Source of the DNA: 43-108 sp001915545
GTDB lineage: Bacteria > Bacteroidota > Bacteroidia > Bacteroidales > Bacteroidaceae
Assembly: GCA_902491215.1 (NCBI GenBank)
Contig: CABUGV010000013.1
Location: 15,439 to 79,438 of the forward strand
Reading direction: 5' to 3'
DNA length: 64,000 bases
The notes below the pieces were generated by a model. That model had not been told where the DNA came from. It did not search any database and worked only from the letters and a program-made list of their open reading frames with translations. A program made the translations under genes and the position numbers. Each line of letters begins with the position of its first letter. Position 1 is the first letter of the stretch. Of this stretch, positions 55,573 through 64,000 are shown piece after piece.

Positions 55573-58290
55573 ATGACAAAAAGACTTCTTGCATCAACAA
55601 TAATCTTTGCAACAGTTTTTACCATGTCTTTTGCCCAGACGGCCATCAGCGGTACAGTGCTTGACGCCCAAGGAAAGCCGGTGGAAGCATACGTCACCGT
55701 GGCGCTAAAGGCTACCGGCAATATCTTGGGCTTTGCTGACACAGATGCCAAAGGACACTACAGACTAGAAATCACGGCCAAGGCGGATTCTGTTGCAGTT
55801 ACGGCATCTGGACTGACCATAGGCAGTCAGGTGAAGATTGTGAAGAACCATACACAACGGCTTGACTTTCGCGTCAACGAAGAGAAGGTACAGTTGAAGG
55901 AAGTCAGCGTGCGTGCACAGAAGATAAAGCAGGTCGGCGACACACTGAGCTACATCGTCGCGGCCTATAAGCAACAGGGCGACCGCGTCATAGGTGATGT
56001 GCTGAAACGTATGCCCGGCATCAAAGTGTCGGACAACGGCGCCATCAAATACAACGGCAAAAGCATAAGCAAATTCTACGTTGAGGATATGGATCTGCTG
56101 CAGGGACGCTACGGACTGGCAACGAACAACATCAATGCCTCGGACGTGGCAACCGTACAGGTGCTGGAGCACCACCAGCCAGTGAAGGCTCTGCAAAATA
56201 AATCGCAGACTGACGATGTGGCAATCAACCTGAAACTGAAAGACGCGGCCAAGGGAACATTGGCCATTAACACAATGATAGGTGGCGGAATCCAACAGGC
56301 CGGCGACTGGGGATTCAGTTCCAGGTCGTTGGCCGAAGGCACAGGCACCATCGGCCGTAACCCGCTCTGGACAGCTGAAGTTGTGGGAATGTACTTTGCA
56401 AAGAAACGCCAGAACATGACTCTATACAAGGGCAACAACACTGGTGATGACGTGTCCAAGGAACTGACGCAACACTATTCACCGATAAAAAGCGTCAATC
56501 TCTATCCTTTCTGCCCTACGGGTGTCGTCATGCCGAGCGGTTCGGGACTTCCGCAACAGCGTACGTTCGACAATCTCTCCAACATCCTCACCATGAATCA
56601 CTTGGAGAAAATCTTCACGAATACGGAGGTTGGTCTGAATATAGCCTACTACAACGACCACATCCGTCACGAGGGAAACAGCGAAAGCGACCTTTTTGCC
56701 GGCGGGGACAGCAGGCTCCACACCTCAGAAACCATGATCGGCGAAACGAAGGTAAACAACCTCAACGTTCAGGCACGCTACAACTGGAACGCAACCAAGG
56801 GCTTCATAGCCGATGTACTCAAATTCGACATCAGCTGGAACAGCGACCGTGTTGACGGACTTCTTTCATCCGAACGTACTGGAAATGTTCCTGTAATATA
56901 CGGCAATGAGCGCGTACGTCAGCATTTCGACCGTCCGCAACTCTCCGTATCGAACACATTCAATACCATCCGCAACATCGGCAACCACACGCTCAACATC
57001 CATTTCTCAGCAGGTTATGCACAACGTCCGAACACTCTCACCGCCTGTATCGACTCCCTGCAGAAAGACACTTCGGCCATATATATGCAGGATGTGATCT
57101 CACGCCATATTGCAGGTAACTTCAACACGAGCTACGGTCTACGTTTCGGACCATTCACGCTGACTTACGGCATCGTGGCGAATACAAGCCTGCACGGCAT
57201 AAAGACCGACCTCGACGGTTTCGATACAGGCGTCTATTCATCGCGTAATAACCTTTGGTACAATACTTACGAACTGACGCTCGGCCAGCAATATAAATTT
57301 GAAAAGAACGGTTTGCGTCTGTCGCTCGGCTGTCCTCTTGGGCTCTATTCGCAGACGCTCGACGACCGTATCCGCGATGACAAGGACAGCTATGTCCATC
57401 TGCTTGTCACACCTAACTTCTCGGCAAAATACGAATGGCTTGACTGGTCTGCCGATGCCAATGCCAATTACTCCAAGACGGTAGGCGACCCAGGCGGAAT
57501 CTACAACGGGTTTATCATGACCAACTACCGTTCGTTCCAGCGTTCCTACGTGGAACAGTTGTCTGAGACAAACCGCATGGGTGCCGGAGTCGGCATAGGA
57601 TACAGAAGTGCAATAACTGCAACATTCCTTCGCATAAGCGGCAACTACAGCCACACCCGAGACAACCAGATATACGGTACGAGATATGAGGGTGCAACAA
57701 GCGTAGTACAGGCTGTAGATCAAAGCACTGAATCGAACAGCTACAGACTCGGCTTCGACGGCAGCAAGGGATTCGACTGGCTTCAGGCAATGGTGCGCGC
57801 CTCAGGCGACTACAGCTATTCCACCAGCGAGCGTCTTATTGACGATACTGTCTACCCTTTACACTCGAGTACAGTAAGCATCAGTGCAAAGGGTTCAATC
57901 ACACCGTTGCCGTGGCTCAATCTGGTTCTGAACGGCGGCTGTTCATGGAACACCAGCCGTACGGACGGCTCCAGCGATTATCCGACACGCACAGTACGTT
58001 CTGCCTACGAGAAACTGAAGATAAATGTCTATGCAACCAAGCAACTTACCATTACCGCCTCAGTGGAGGACAACTACAACAACCTGACGGTAAAGAACAG
58101 GCATGCATGGTTCGGCGACATCTCAGCCAAACTCAAGCTGGAGCACGTAGACCTAGAACTAAGGCTTAACAACATCTTCGACCAGAGGCAGTATACAAGG
58201 GTGAGTTACAGCGGTTTGGACATATACACACAGACATCGCAACTACGACCTCGAAATGCCGTATTAAGCGTGAGATTCAAACTTCTATAA
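55573..58290 (+). CDS. TonB-dependent-receptor-like outer-membrane protein C
   Basis: Starting at ATG 55573 (MTKRLLASTIIFATVFTMSFAQ) the protein has 905 residues. A regulatory-like domain (AISGTVLDAQGKPVEAYVTV), plug (RVIGDVLKRMPGIKVSDNG, INASDVATVQVLEHHQPVKAL) and barrel follow, closely parallel to receptor A. The final 75 residues are nearly the same as those of A and the underlying DNA is about 90 percent identical there. The barrel middle is more divergent (for example after QLSET), where surface loops would be. Confidence 0.9.
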   Translation: MTKRLLASTIIFATVFTMSFAQTAISGTVLDAQGKPVEAYVTVALKATGNILGFADTDAKGHYRLEITAKADSVAVTASGLTIGSQVKIVKNHTQRLDFRVNEEKVQLKEVSVRAQKIKQVGDTLSYIVAAYKQQGDRVIGDVLKRMPGIKVSDNGAIKYNGKSISKFYVEDMDLLQGRYGLATNNINASDVATVQVLEHHQPVKALQNKSQTDDVAINLKLKDAAKGTLAINTMIGGGIQQAGDWGFSSRSLAEGTGTIGRNPLWTAEVVGMYFAKKRQNMTLYKGNNTGDDVSKELTQHYSPIKSVNLYPFCPTGVVMPSGSGLPQQRTFDNLSNILTMNHLEKIFTNTEVGLNIAYYNDHIRHEGNSESDLFAGGDSRLHTSETMIGETKVNNLNVQARYNWNATKGFIADVLKFDISWNSDRVDGLLSSERTGNVPVIYGNERVRQHFDRPQLSVSNTFNTIRNIGNHTLNIHFSAGYAQRPNTLTACIDSLQKDTSAIYMQDVISRHIAGNFNTSYGLRFGPFTLTYGIVANTSLHGIKTDLDGFDTGVYSSRNNLWYNTYELTLGQQYKFEKNGLRLSLGCPLGLYSQTLDDRIRDDKDSYVHLLVTPNFSAKYEWLDWSADANANYSKTVGDPGGIYNGFIMTNYRSFQRSYVEQLSETNRMGAGVGIGYRSAITATFLRISGNYSHTRDNQIYGTRYEGATSVVQAVDQSTESNSYRLGFDGSKGFDWLQAMVRASGDYSYSTSERLIDDTVYPLHSSTVSISAKGSITPLPWLNLVLNGGCSWNTSRTDGSSDYPTRTVRSAYEKLKINVYATKQLTITASVEDNYNNLTVKNRHAWFGDISAKLKLEHVDLELRLNNIFDQRQYTRVSYSGLDIYTQTSQLRPRNAVLSVRFKLL

Positions 58291-58398
58291 AACAGATTTT
58301 TTATTGTAAGAATCGAACAGTACATGTAAAATACCCCATATCAAACCATAAACATTCAGATAAATACGTGACTGTCAAACGTCGCCTGCACCGCGGAT

Positions 58399-58429
58399 TT
58401 TGCTCATGAAACAAAATTTGCTATCTTTG
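58399..58429 (+). promoter_or_regulatory. Promoter of parC
   Basis: TTTG (58399-58402) and TATCTTTG (58422-58429) separated by 19 bases match the Bacteroidetes -33/-7 promoter, 90 bases upstream of parC. Confidence 0.75.
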
Positions 58430-58519
58430 TAGTCAGTGAAATGTGTGCATTCACCTGAACAAGCACATTTCGCTGACTTTTTCCGTTTCAAAAACAAGGT
58501 ATAATAAATCAGAACAGAT

Positions 58520-61315
58520 ATGAGCGACGAGAGCAGAGAGGACGGCATGGACGAAAGAACAGATGAGACTGCGGGCATGGCGGACAACGACGGTTTTGCC
58601 GATGAAGCAACAGGTACCGACGAGGGGAACCAGGCTACAGGCGAAGCTGAAGGCGGCGCACCGCACAGCGACTACAATCCGGAAGTAATGAAGGACGGCA
58701 TCACGCACCATCTGAGCGGGATGTACCAAAACTGGTTTCTCGACTATGCCAGCTATGTAATCCTCGAACGTGCGGTGCCGAACATCATTGACGGACTCAA
58801 ACCAGTGCAGAGACGTATTCTGCACTCAATGAAGAGGATGGACGACGGACGCTACAACAAGGTGGCCAACATCGTGGGACACACGATGCAGTTTCATCCG
58901 CACGGAGATGCGTCAATAGGCGACGCCCTAGTTCAGCTGGGACAAAAGAATCTGCTCATCGACTGCCAGGGAAACTGGGGTAACATATTGACAGGCGACA
59001 GTGCCGCCGCTCCACGATATATCGAGGCAAGATTGTCAAAGTTTGCCATCGACACTGTGTTCAATCCCAAAACGACGGAGTGGAAACTGTCGTACGACGG
59101 ACGCAACAAGGAACCTATCGCTCTGCCGGTGAAGTTTCCGCTTCTGCTAGCTCAGGGTGTTGAAGGTATAGCCGTAGGTCTGTCATCTAAAATTCTGCCT
59201 CACAACTTCAACGAGATATGCGATGCTGCAGTAAGTTACCTGCACAACGAACCATTCACGCTCTATCCGGACTTTCAGACTGGAGGTGCCGTTGATGTAT
59301 CCAGATACAACGACGGCCAAAGAGGCGGCAGCGTGAAGGTCAGGGCAAAGATTGAGAAGATAGACAACAAAACACTGTGCATACGCGAAATACCATACGG
59401 CAAAACGGCGGCTACACTCATAGACTCAATTCTGAAAGCCATCGAAAAGGGCAAGATAAAGGCAAGAAAGGTAGACGACAACACTGCGGCCGAGGTGGAA
59501 ATCATCATACAACTTACACCTGGCACATCGTCCGACAAAACCATCGACGCCCTTTATGCCTTCACGGATTGTGAGACAAGCATTTCACCTAACTGCTGCG
59601 TCATCGACGGACGCACTCCGAAATTCTTGACCGTAAGCGACGTGCTTCGCAAGTCTGTGGACAATACCAAGGATCTTATACGCAAGGAACTGGAAATAAG
59701 AAGGGGCGAGGTGATGGAATCACTGCACTTCGCTTCGCTGGAAAAAATTTTCATCGAGGAAAGAATATACAAGGGACGCGAATTCGAACAGGCGAAGGAC
59801 ATGGACGCTGCTTGCGAATATGTGGATGAACGTCTCACACCATTCTATCCGCAGTTTGTACGTGAGGTAACCAAGGACGACATACTCCGTCTGATGGAAA
59901 TCAAGATGGCCCGTATACTCAAATTCAACAAAGACAAAGCCGACGAGCTGATTGCCAGAATGAAAGCCGAGATTGAAGAAATCGACCGCGATCTGGCAAA
60001 CTTGGTAGAAGTTACTGCCGAGTGGTTCAAATATCTTAAAGAAAAATACGGAGCCGAATATCCTAGACGTACTGTCATACGCAACTTCGACACCATCGAA
60101 GCTACAAAAGTAGCAGAAGCCAACGAAAAGCTCTACATAAACAGAGCAGAAGGCTTTGTGGGTACTGGTCTGAAGAAAGATGAATACGTATGCAACTGTT
60201 CGGATATCGATGATGTCATACTGTTCTACAAGGATGGAACCTACAAGGTTGTAAAGGTGAGCGACAAAGTATTTGTAGGCGAAACCGAAAGGAGTAAAAA
60301 AGAAAAGAAAAAAGCTGAAATCATACACGTGGCCGTTTTCAAACGAAACGACACACGTACGATATACAATGTCTGCTATCGCGACGGTGCAACGGGCATC
60401 ACATACATAAAACGATTCAACGTTCCTTCTGTAACCCGCGACAAGGAATATGACTTGACAATGGGTACGCCAAAATCTAAAGTGACGTACTTCACTGCCA
60501 ATGCAAACGGCGAAGCCGAAGTGATAAAGGTAACACTCAAGCCTAAAGAAAAGCTGAAGAAACTTATTTTCGAAAAAGACTTCAGTGAGATTGCCATCAA
60601 AGGCAGAATATCGCGCGGCAACATACTGACAAAAAACGAAGTGTACAGAATTGGCCTGAAACAGCACGGAGGTTCAACTCTGGGCGGAAGAAAAGTATGG
60701 TTTGACCACGATGTGCACAGGCTCAACTATGATGAGCACGGTGAATTCCTAGGCGAATTCCAGAACAACGACCTGATTCTTGTCATTCTCGACAACGGAG
60801 AATTCTATACAACGAATTTCGATGTCAACAACCACTACGAGCACAATATCCTCAAGATAGAAAAATTCAAGGCTCACAAGGTGTGGACAGCCGTACTGTA
60901 CGACGGGGAGCAGGGAGGTAAACCTTACATAAAGAGGTTCATGTTCGAACCGTCTGCCAGAAAACAAAGCTATCTGAACGAGAATCCGGAAACGAAACTC
61001 ATCTTGCTCACATGCACGGCTTATCCGCGTCTGGAAGTAAAACTCGGAGAACCAGACGCCTTCAGGGGTCCGTTGGAAATTGATGCCGAGCAATTCATCG
61101 GAGTAAAGGGATTCAAGGCTAAAGGAAAGAGACTGACGCAATATGTTGTAGAATCTGTAGAGGAACTTGAACCTGTAAGATTCCCGGACCCAGAGGATGA
61201 GGAAGACGGAGACGATGAAGACAACGACAATATGCCGGAGGTTGTAGATCCAGACGAAGGCAAAAGCGAGTCGGACATCAGAGATGAACTTACAGGACAG
61301 ATGAAACTGTTCTGA
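58520..61315 (+). CDS. parC: DNA topoisomerase IV subunit A
   Basis: This 931-residue type IIA topoisomerase subunit breaks and rejoins DNA to unlink chromosomes. The core begins with YASYVILERAVPNIIDGLKPVQRRILHSM, the quinolone-region FHPHGDASIGDALVQ and the catalytic tyrosine in AAPRYIEARLS (Y167). The C-terminal half is a beta-pinwheel domain. The first 50 residues form an acidic, low-complexity extension (MSDESREDGMDERTDE...) and the C-terminus is also acidic (EDEEDGDDEDNDN). The absence of a GyrA box and the FHPHGDASIGDAL form favour ParC over GyrA. The parE gene is not within view. Confidence 0.9.
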   Translation: MSDESREDGMDERTDETAGMADNDGFADEATGTDEGNQATGEAEGGAPHSDYNPEVMKDGITHHLSGMYQNWFLDYASYVILERAVPNIIDGLKPVQRRILHSMKRMDDGRYNKVANIVGHTMQFHPHGDASIGDALVQLGQKNLLIDCQGNWGNILTGDSAAAPRYIEARLSKFAIDTVFNPKTTEWKLSYDGRNKEPIALPVKFPLLLAQGVEGIAVGLSSKILPHNFNEICDAAVSYLHNEPFTLYPDFQTGGAVDVSRYNDGQRGGSVKVRAKIEKIDNKTLCIREIPYGKTAATLIDSILKAIEKGKIKARKVDDNTAAEVEIIIQLTPGTSSDKTIDALYAFTDCETSISPNCCVIDGRTPKFLTVSDVLRKSVDNTKDLIRKELEIRRGEVMESLHFASLEKIFIEERIYKGREFEQAKDMDAACEYVDERLTPFYPQFVREVTKDDILRLMEIKMARILKFNKDKADELIARMKAEIEEIDRDLANLVEVTAEWFKYLKEKYGAEYPRRTVIRNFDTIEATKVAEANEKLYINRAEGFVGTGLKKDEYVCNCSDIDDVILFYKDGTYKVVKVSDKVFVGETERSKKEKKKAEIIHVAVFKRNDTRTIYNVCYRDGATGITYIKRFNVPSVTRDKEYDLTMGTPKSKVTYFTANANGEAEVIKVTLKPKEKLKKLIFEKDFSEIAIKGRISRGNILTKNEVYRIGLKQHGGSTLGGRKVWFDHDVHRLNYDEHGEFLGEFQNNDLILVILDNGEFYTTNFDVNNHYEHNILKIEKFKAHKVWTAVLYDGEQGGKPYIKRFMFEPSARKQSYLNENPETKLILLTCTAYPRLEVKLGEPDAFRGPLEIDAEQFIGVKGFKAKGKRLTQYVVESVEELEPVRFPDPEDEEDGDDEDNDNMPEVVDPDEGKSESDIRDELTGQMKLF

Positions 61316-61362
61316 CACTGCAAGAAATACGGATTGGGAACAACAGCATATACTCCCGAGCA

Positions 61363-62274
61363 ATGATAAAATGCACAATGTACAAGGTCGCCATACTGTT
61401 GGCGACCTCAATCATTACCACGAATCTGCATGCAGCCGGCCATGAAGACCTCTGCACCGAAGAAAGCGACAGTACAGAAGAGAAAAATACTGTCATAAAG
61501 ATGGATGAACCTGCATTCGACAACAGGTTCACCGCACATTCCATGCTTATAGGAGTAGGTTCGGCCAATGTTCTCGATACGTATCTGTCGCCTTACAATT
61601 ATACAGGACCGGAAATACGCCTGCAGAGAGAAACGATGAGATTCACAAAGATGGCAAACGGACGTATTTCAGTGCAGACATTGCTTCAAGCCAACTGTTC
61701 GTATGTGGAAAACAGGTCACAAACGGCTCATGAGGTAGCAGGAGGACTAAGATATGCCATAGGATGGCACTACAATTTCAAGCCTGTACTGGGCGGTATA
61801 AGATTTCTTGCAGGTGCCATGGCCTCCGCTTACATAGGCGGCATATACAACACGCGCAACAGCAACAATCCGGCTCAAGGCAAGGCTGACATAATGATAG
61901 ACTTGTCGGGTATGGCAATGTACAATCTGAAAATAAGAAAACACAACTATCTACTGCGATATCAGGTCAATATTCCTCTTGCCGGTGTTGCATTCTCCCC
62001 CAACTACGGACAATCGTATTATGAGCTTTTCTTGCTTGGTCACTACGACAAGAACGTGAAGTTTGTGTACCCAGTAAACATGCCGTCTATGAGACATCTG
62101 CTAACGGTTGATATTCCAATAAGTACGGCGACGTTGAGACTAGGCTACGCCGGCGACTTTCAGCAGGCAAAACTCAACGGTCTGAAATATCATTCATACT
62201 CAAACTGCTTCATGATAGGCTTCGTGAAATATTTCAACAGAAAGGACAGAAGGATGAAAGCCATGCCTTTCTGA
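61363..62274 (+). CDS. DUF3316-family secreted protein
   Basis: This 303-residue protein has a signal peptide (IKCTMYKVAILLATSIITTNLHAAG; the start may be the internal Met at 61378). After an acidic spacer comes a beta-rich part (NRFTAHSMLIGVGSANVLDTYLSPYNYTGPEIRLQRE...) that resembles the DUF3316 family of Bacteroidetes, probably a small outer-membrane barrel. The function is unknown. It starts 48 bases after parC and may be co-transcribed with it. Confidence 0.75.
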   Translation: MIKCTMYKVAILLATSIITTNLHAAGHEDLCTEESDSTEEKNTVIKMDEPAFDNRFTAHSMLIGVGSANVLDTYLSPYNYTGPEIRLQRETMRFTKMANGRISVQTLLQANCSYVENRSQTAHEVAGGLRYAIGWHYNFKPVLGGIRFLAGAMASAYIGGIYNTRNSNNPAQGKADIMIDLSGMAMYNLKIRKHNYLLRYQVNIPLAGVAFSPNYGQSYYELFLLGHYDKNVKFVYPVNMPSMRHLLTVDIPISTATLRLGYAGDFQQAKLNGLKYHSYSNCFMIGFVKYFNRKDRRMKAMPF

Positions 62275-62330
62275 AACGAAGATTAAACAAATAGATATTT
62301 AAACTCCATGATAGTAATATTTTTCAGAAA

Positions 62331-63422
62331 ATGAGCATCACGAAAAACATAATATATGCACTCACGACTGCTATCGGTCTGATGACAGTTGCATCGTGTA
62401 TTGACGAAGAACCTTACGTGAATACTCCCGAAGGCAACTTCGAAGCATTGTGGAAGCTTATTGACGAAAGATATTGCTTCTTCGAATACAAAGAGAAGAA
62501 GCTGGGAATCGACTGGGACAGCATACACGACGAGTACAAACGAAGAATTACGCCCAAAATGGATAATTACCAGCTCTTCGAAGTTTGCTGCGACATGTTG
62601 TCCGAGCTTAAGGACGGACACGTCAATCTGAGTGCCGCATTCGACATAGGAAGAGAATGGAGCTACTATGAACCGTATCCTGAAAATTTTGACCAGCAGA
62701 TTCAACAGAACTATCTTGGAACAGATTATAAAATAGCTTCAGGACTTAAATACAAAATTCTTGACGACAACATCGGCTACGTATACTGCGAGAGCTTCAA
62801 TGATGCCATAGGAGATGGAAACTTATCGTACATGCTTGACGCACTTTCAACATGTATCGGCCTGATTGTAGATATAAGGAACAACGGAGGAGGAAGAATA
62901 TCTACCGCACATCAGTTGGCATCCCGATTCACCAATGAGAAAAAGCTTATCGGATATATGAGTCACAAGACAGGGAAAGGCCATTACGACTTGTCCGACC
63001 CTGAGCCCGTATATCTGGAACCTTCCGACGGAATCAGATGGCAGAAAAACACTGTAGTATTGACAAACAGAAGGTGCTTCAGTGCTGCCAATGACTTCGT
63101 AAAGTGCATGAAAACCTGTCCCAATGTGACGATTTTGGGAGATTACACCGGTGGAGGCTCCGGTATGCCGTTCACTCAAGAAATTCCTTGCGGATGGAGT
63201 GTCAGGTACTCTGCTGTGATAATTTACGACAAAGATATGAACCACACCGAATTCGGCATAGAACCGGATATCAAAGCCGGAATGGAAGAAGAAGACATGC
63301 GAAAGGGAAAAGATACTATTATCGAAAAGGCAAGAGAGTTTCTGAAAGAAGAAGCTTCAAAAAATAACTGCCAAGATACTTCAGTCGTAAAAAGACAGTC
63401 TAAAACAAACTGTAATATATAA
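62331..63422 (+). CDS. S41-family peptidase lipoprotein
   Basis: This 363-residue protein has a lipoprotein signal (lipobox TVASC, Cys 23). The S41 (C-terminal processing peptidase/tricorn-like) core has LIVDIRNNGGGRISTAHQLASRF (substrate loop, 179-200), NRRCFSAANDFVKCM with the probable catalytic Ser at 251, and GDYTGGGSGMPF. No PDZ domain is obvious. It is probably a cell-envelope protease of unknown substrate, 56 bases after the DUF3316 gene. Confidence 0.88.
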   Translation: MSITKNIIYALTTAIGLMTVASCIDEEPYVNTPEGNFEALWKLIDERYCFFEYKEKKLGIDWDSIHDEYKRRITPKMDNYQLFEVCCDMLSELKDGHVNLSAAFDIGREWSYYEPYPENFDQQIQQNYLGTDYKIASGLKYKILDDNIGYVYCESFNDAIGDGNLSYMLDALSTCIGLIVDIRNNGGGRISTAHQLASRFTNEKKLIGYMSHKTGKGHYDLSDPEPVYLEPSDGIRWQKNTVVLTNRRCFSAANDFVKCMKTCPNVTILGDYTGGGSGMPFTQEIPCGWSVRYSAVIIYDKDMNHTEFGIEPDIKAGMEEEDMRKGKDTIIEKAREFLKEEASKNNCQDTSVVKRQSKTNCNI

Positions 63423-63530
63423 AAATGACACGAAAAACGACTTAAATGTAAAAAAACATACGCATCAAGTATGAATTTTAATAAATAATTTGCATCTTTG
63501 CAAATGTAAAATAGAAAGACATTCTACACT

Positions 63531-63612
63531 GCGCCTGTGGCGAAATTGGTAGACGCGTCAGACTTAGGATCTGATGTCTAGCGATGTGCAGGTTCGAGTC
63601 CTGTCAGGCGCA
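63531..63612 (+). tRNA. tRNA-Leu (anticodon UAG)
   Basis: GCGCCTG (63531) pairs with CAGGCGC to close the acceptor stem. The D-arm (GGCGAAATTGGTAGACGC), anticodon stem TCAGA/TCTGA with loop CTTAGGA (anticodon TAG), a short variable arm and TTCGAGTC T-loop follow. The 3' CCA is not encoded. Confidence 0.95.
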
Positions 63613-63640
63613 CGCTACAAAATGTTAAACTAAACATTTG

Positions 63641-63680
63641 AAAGGGACATAGGAAAATAATCCTGTGCCCCTTATTTCTT
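63641..63680 (+). terminator. Terminator after tRNA-Leu
   Basis: AAGGGACATAGGA pairs with TCCTGTGCCCCTT (one or two mismatches), followed by ATTTCTTTT. Confidence 0.65.
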
Positions 63681-63712
63681 TTATAGGGATATTCAGTAAA
63701 TAGAATAAAATT

Positions 63713-63760
63713 AGCCAACTAATTCATACACAAAGTGTTGCGAATTAGCTGGCTTTTTTG
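63713..63760 (+). terminator. Hairpin with T tract upstream of the transposase
   Basis: AGCCAACTAATTC and GAATTAGCTGGCT form a stem followed by TTTTT. It may be a second terminator or a part of the insertion-sequence end that blocks read-in transcription. Confidence 0.6.
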
Positions 63761-63827
63761 TATCTTTAGGTATTCCCCCGAAAATAAGGTTTGACAGCCA
63801 AAACGGGGGAAATTCCATGACTAAGAT

Positions 63828-64000
63828 ATGGCTAAGATACAAAATATTTCAGAAATTCAGCCTACTTTGGGCTTTACAGAATTTGATATTATAGAAAAAT
63901 ATCGCAAGAGTTTCAATGAGAGTGAGCTTGGCAGGCTTCACTCGGTGTTTCCGTTTGAGCATATGGCAAAAGCGGCAGGCTTGTCTGATCATCGTCTGGG
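63828..64000 (+). CDS. Transposase, N-terminal part (runs off the window)
   Basis: From ATG 63828 the frame stays open to the window edge: MAKIQNISEIQPTLGFTEFD, then IIEKYRKSFNESELGRLHSVFPFEHMAKAAGLSDHRLG. I recognise this as the start of a Bacteroidales DDE transposase, probably IS5- or IS1182-like; family placement is uncertain. CCCCCG (63775-63780) and CGGGGG (63804-63809) just upstream form a short inverted repeat, possibly part of the element's left end. The tRNA-Leu gene lies about 200 bases upstream. Confidence 0.7.
   Translation, partial: MAKIQNISEIQPTLGFTEFDIIEKYRKSFNESELGRLHSVFPFEHMAKAAGLSDHRL

Overview
The window reads as chromosome of a Bacteroidales bacterium, most likely a Prevotellaceae-type gut or oral species. 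The evidence is a SusC/SusD pair, GLPGLI-family proteins, BlaI/M56 sensors fused to a TonB C-terminal domain, several TAnnTTTG -7 boxes (some with a TTTG -33 box 19-20 bases upstream), and secreted enzymes ending in what look like type IX secretion (T9SS) C-terminal sorting domains, a system typical of Prevotella/Porphyromonas relatives. Species assignment is inference.

Layout. 1-1.0 kb: end of a rhamnose locus (rhaT tail, rhaD). 1.1-2.1 kb: efp and rpmH, divergently transcribed from a shared promoter region. 2.2-6.9 kb: a plus-strand run of housekeeping and envelope genes (PASTA protein, RluD-type pseudouridine synthase, Ddl, acyltransferase, lipoprotein). 7.1-14.0 kb: a minus-strand SusC-SusD-unknown-phosphoesterase operon. 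14.4-16.1 kb: ACT-domain and PFL (UPF0210) genes in one operon. 16.26-17.58 kb: a complete IS4-type insertion sequence with a 9-bp target duplication.

17.6-31.7 kb is a minus-strand locus of secreted carbohydrate-active enzymes (polysaccharide deacetylase/Asp-box protein, GH128-like, a large modular protein, GH43-like, GH127, metallophosphoesterase) facing a divergent AraC regulator. It contains no SusC/SusD pair. Two of its genes are broken: one by a TAG replacing the Asp-box tryptophan codon, the other by a frameshift.

32.9-37.7 kb: a six-gene operon for a ferredoxin-linked 2-oxoacid oxidoreductase (Vor-like, four subunits), a TPR protein and an acyl-CoA synthetase. 37.9-42.7 kb: proC, a GNAT acetyltransferase, a head-GIN-domain lipoprotein and a DUF5054/GH38-like enzyme.

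43.0-58.3 kb is the most unusual part. It holds three GLPGLI-protein/TonB-dependent-receptor pairs interspersed with two BlaI-repressor/M56-TonB sensor pairs. The two sensor pairs are identical over about 1.3 kb at a constant offset of 9,731 bases and then diverge in the TonB-like C-terminal domain. An inverted repeat (TAGTTT-TC-AAACTA) lies upstream of each BlaI gene. This looks like a modular, recombining surface-receptor and regulatory system.

58.5-64 kb: parC, a DUF3316 protein, an S41 peptidase lipoprotein, tRNA-Leu(UAG), and the start of another transposase cut by the window edge. All calls rest on reading the sequence; no database search was run.
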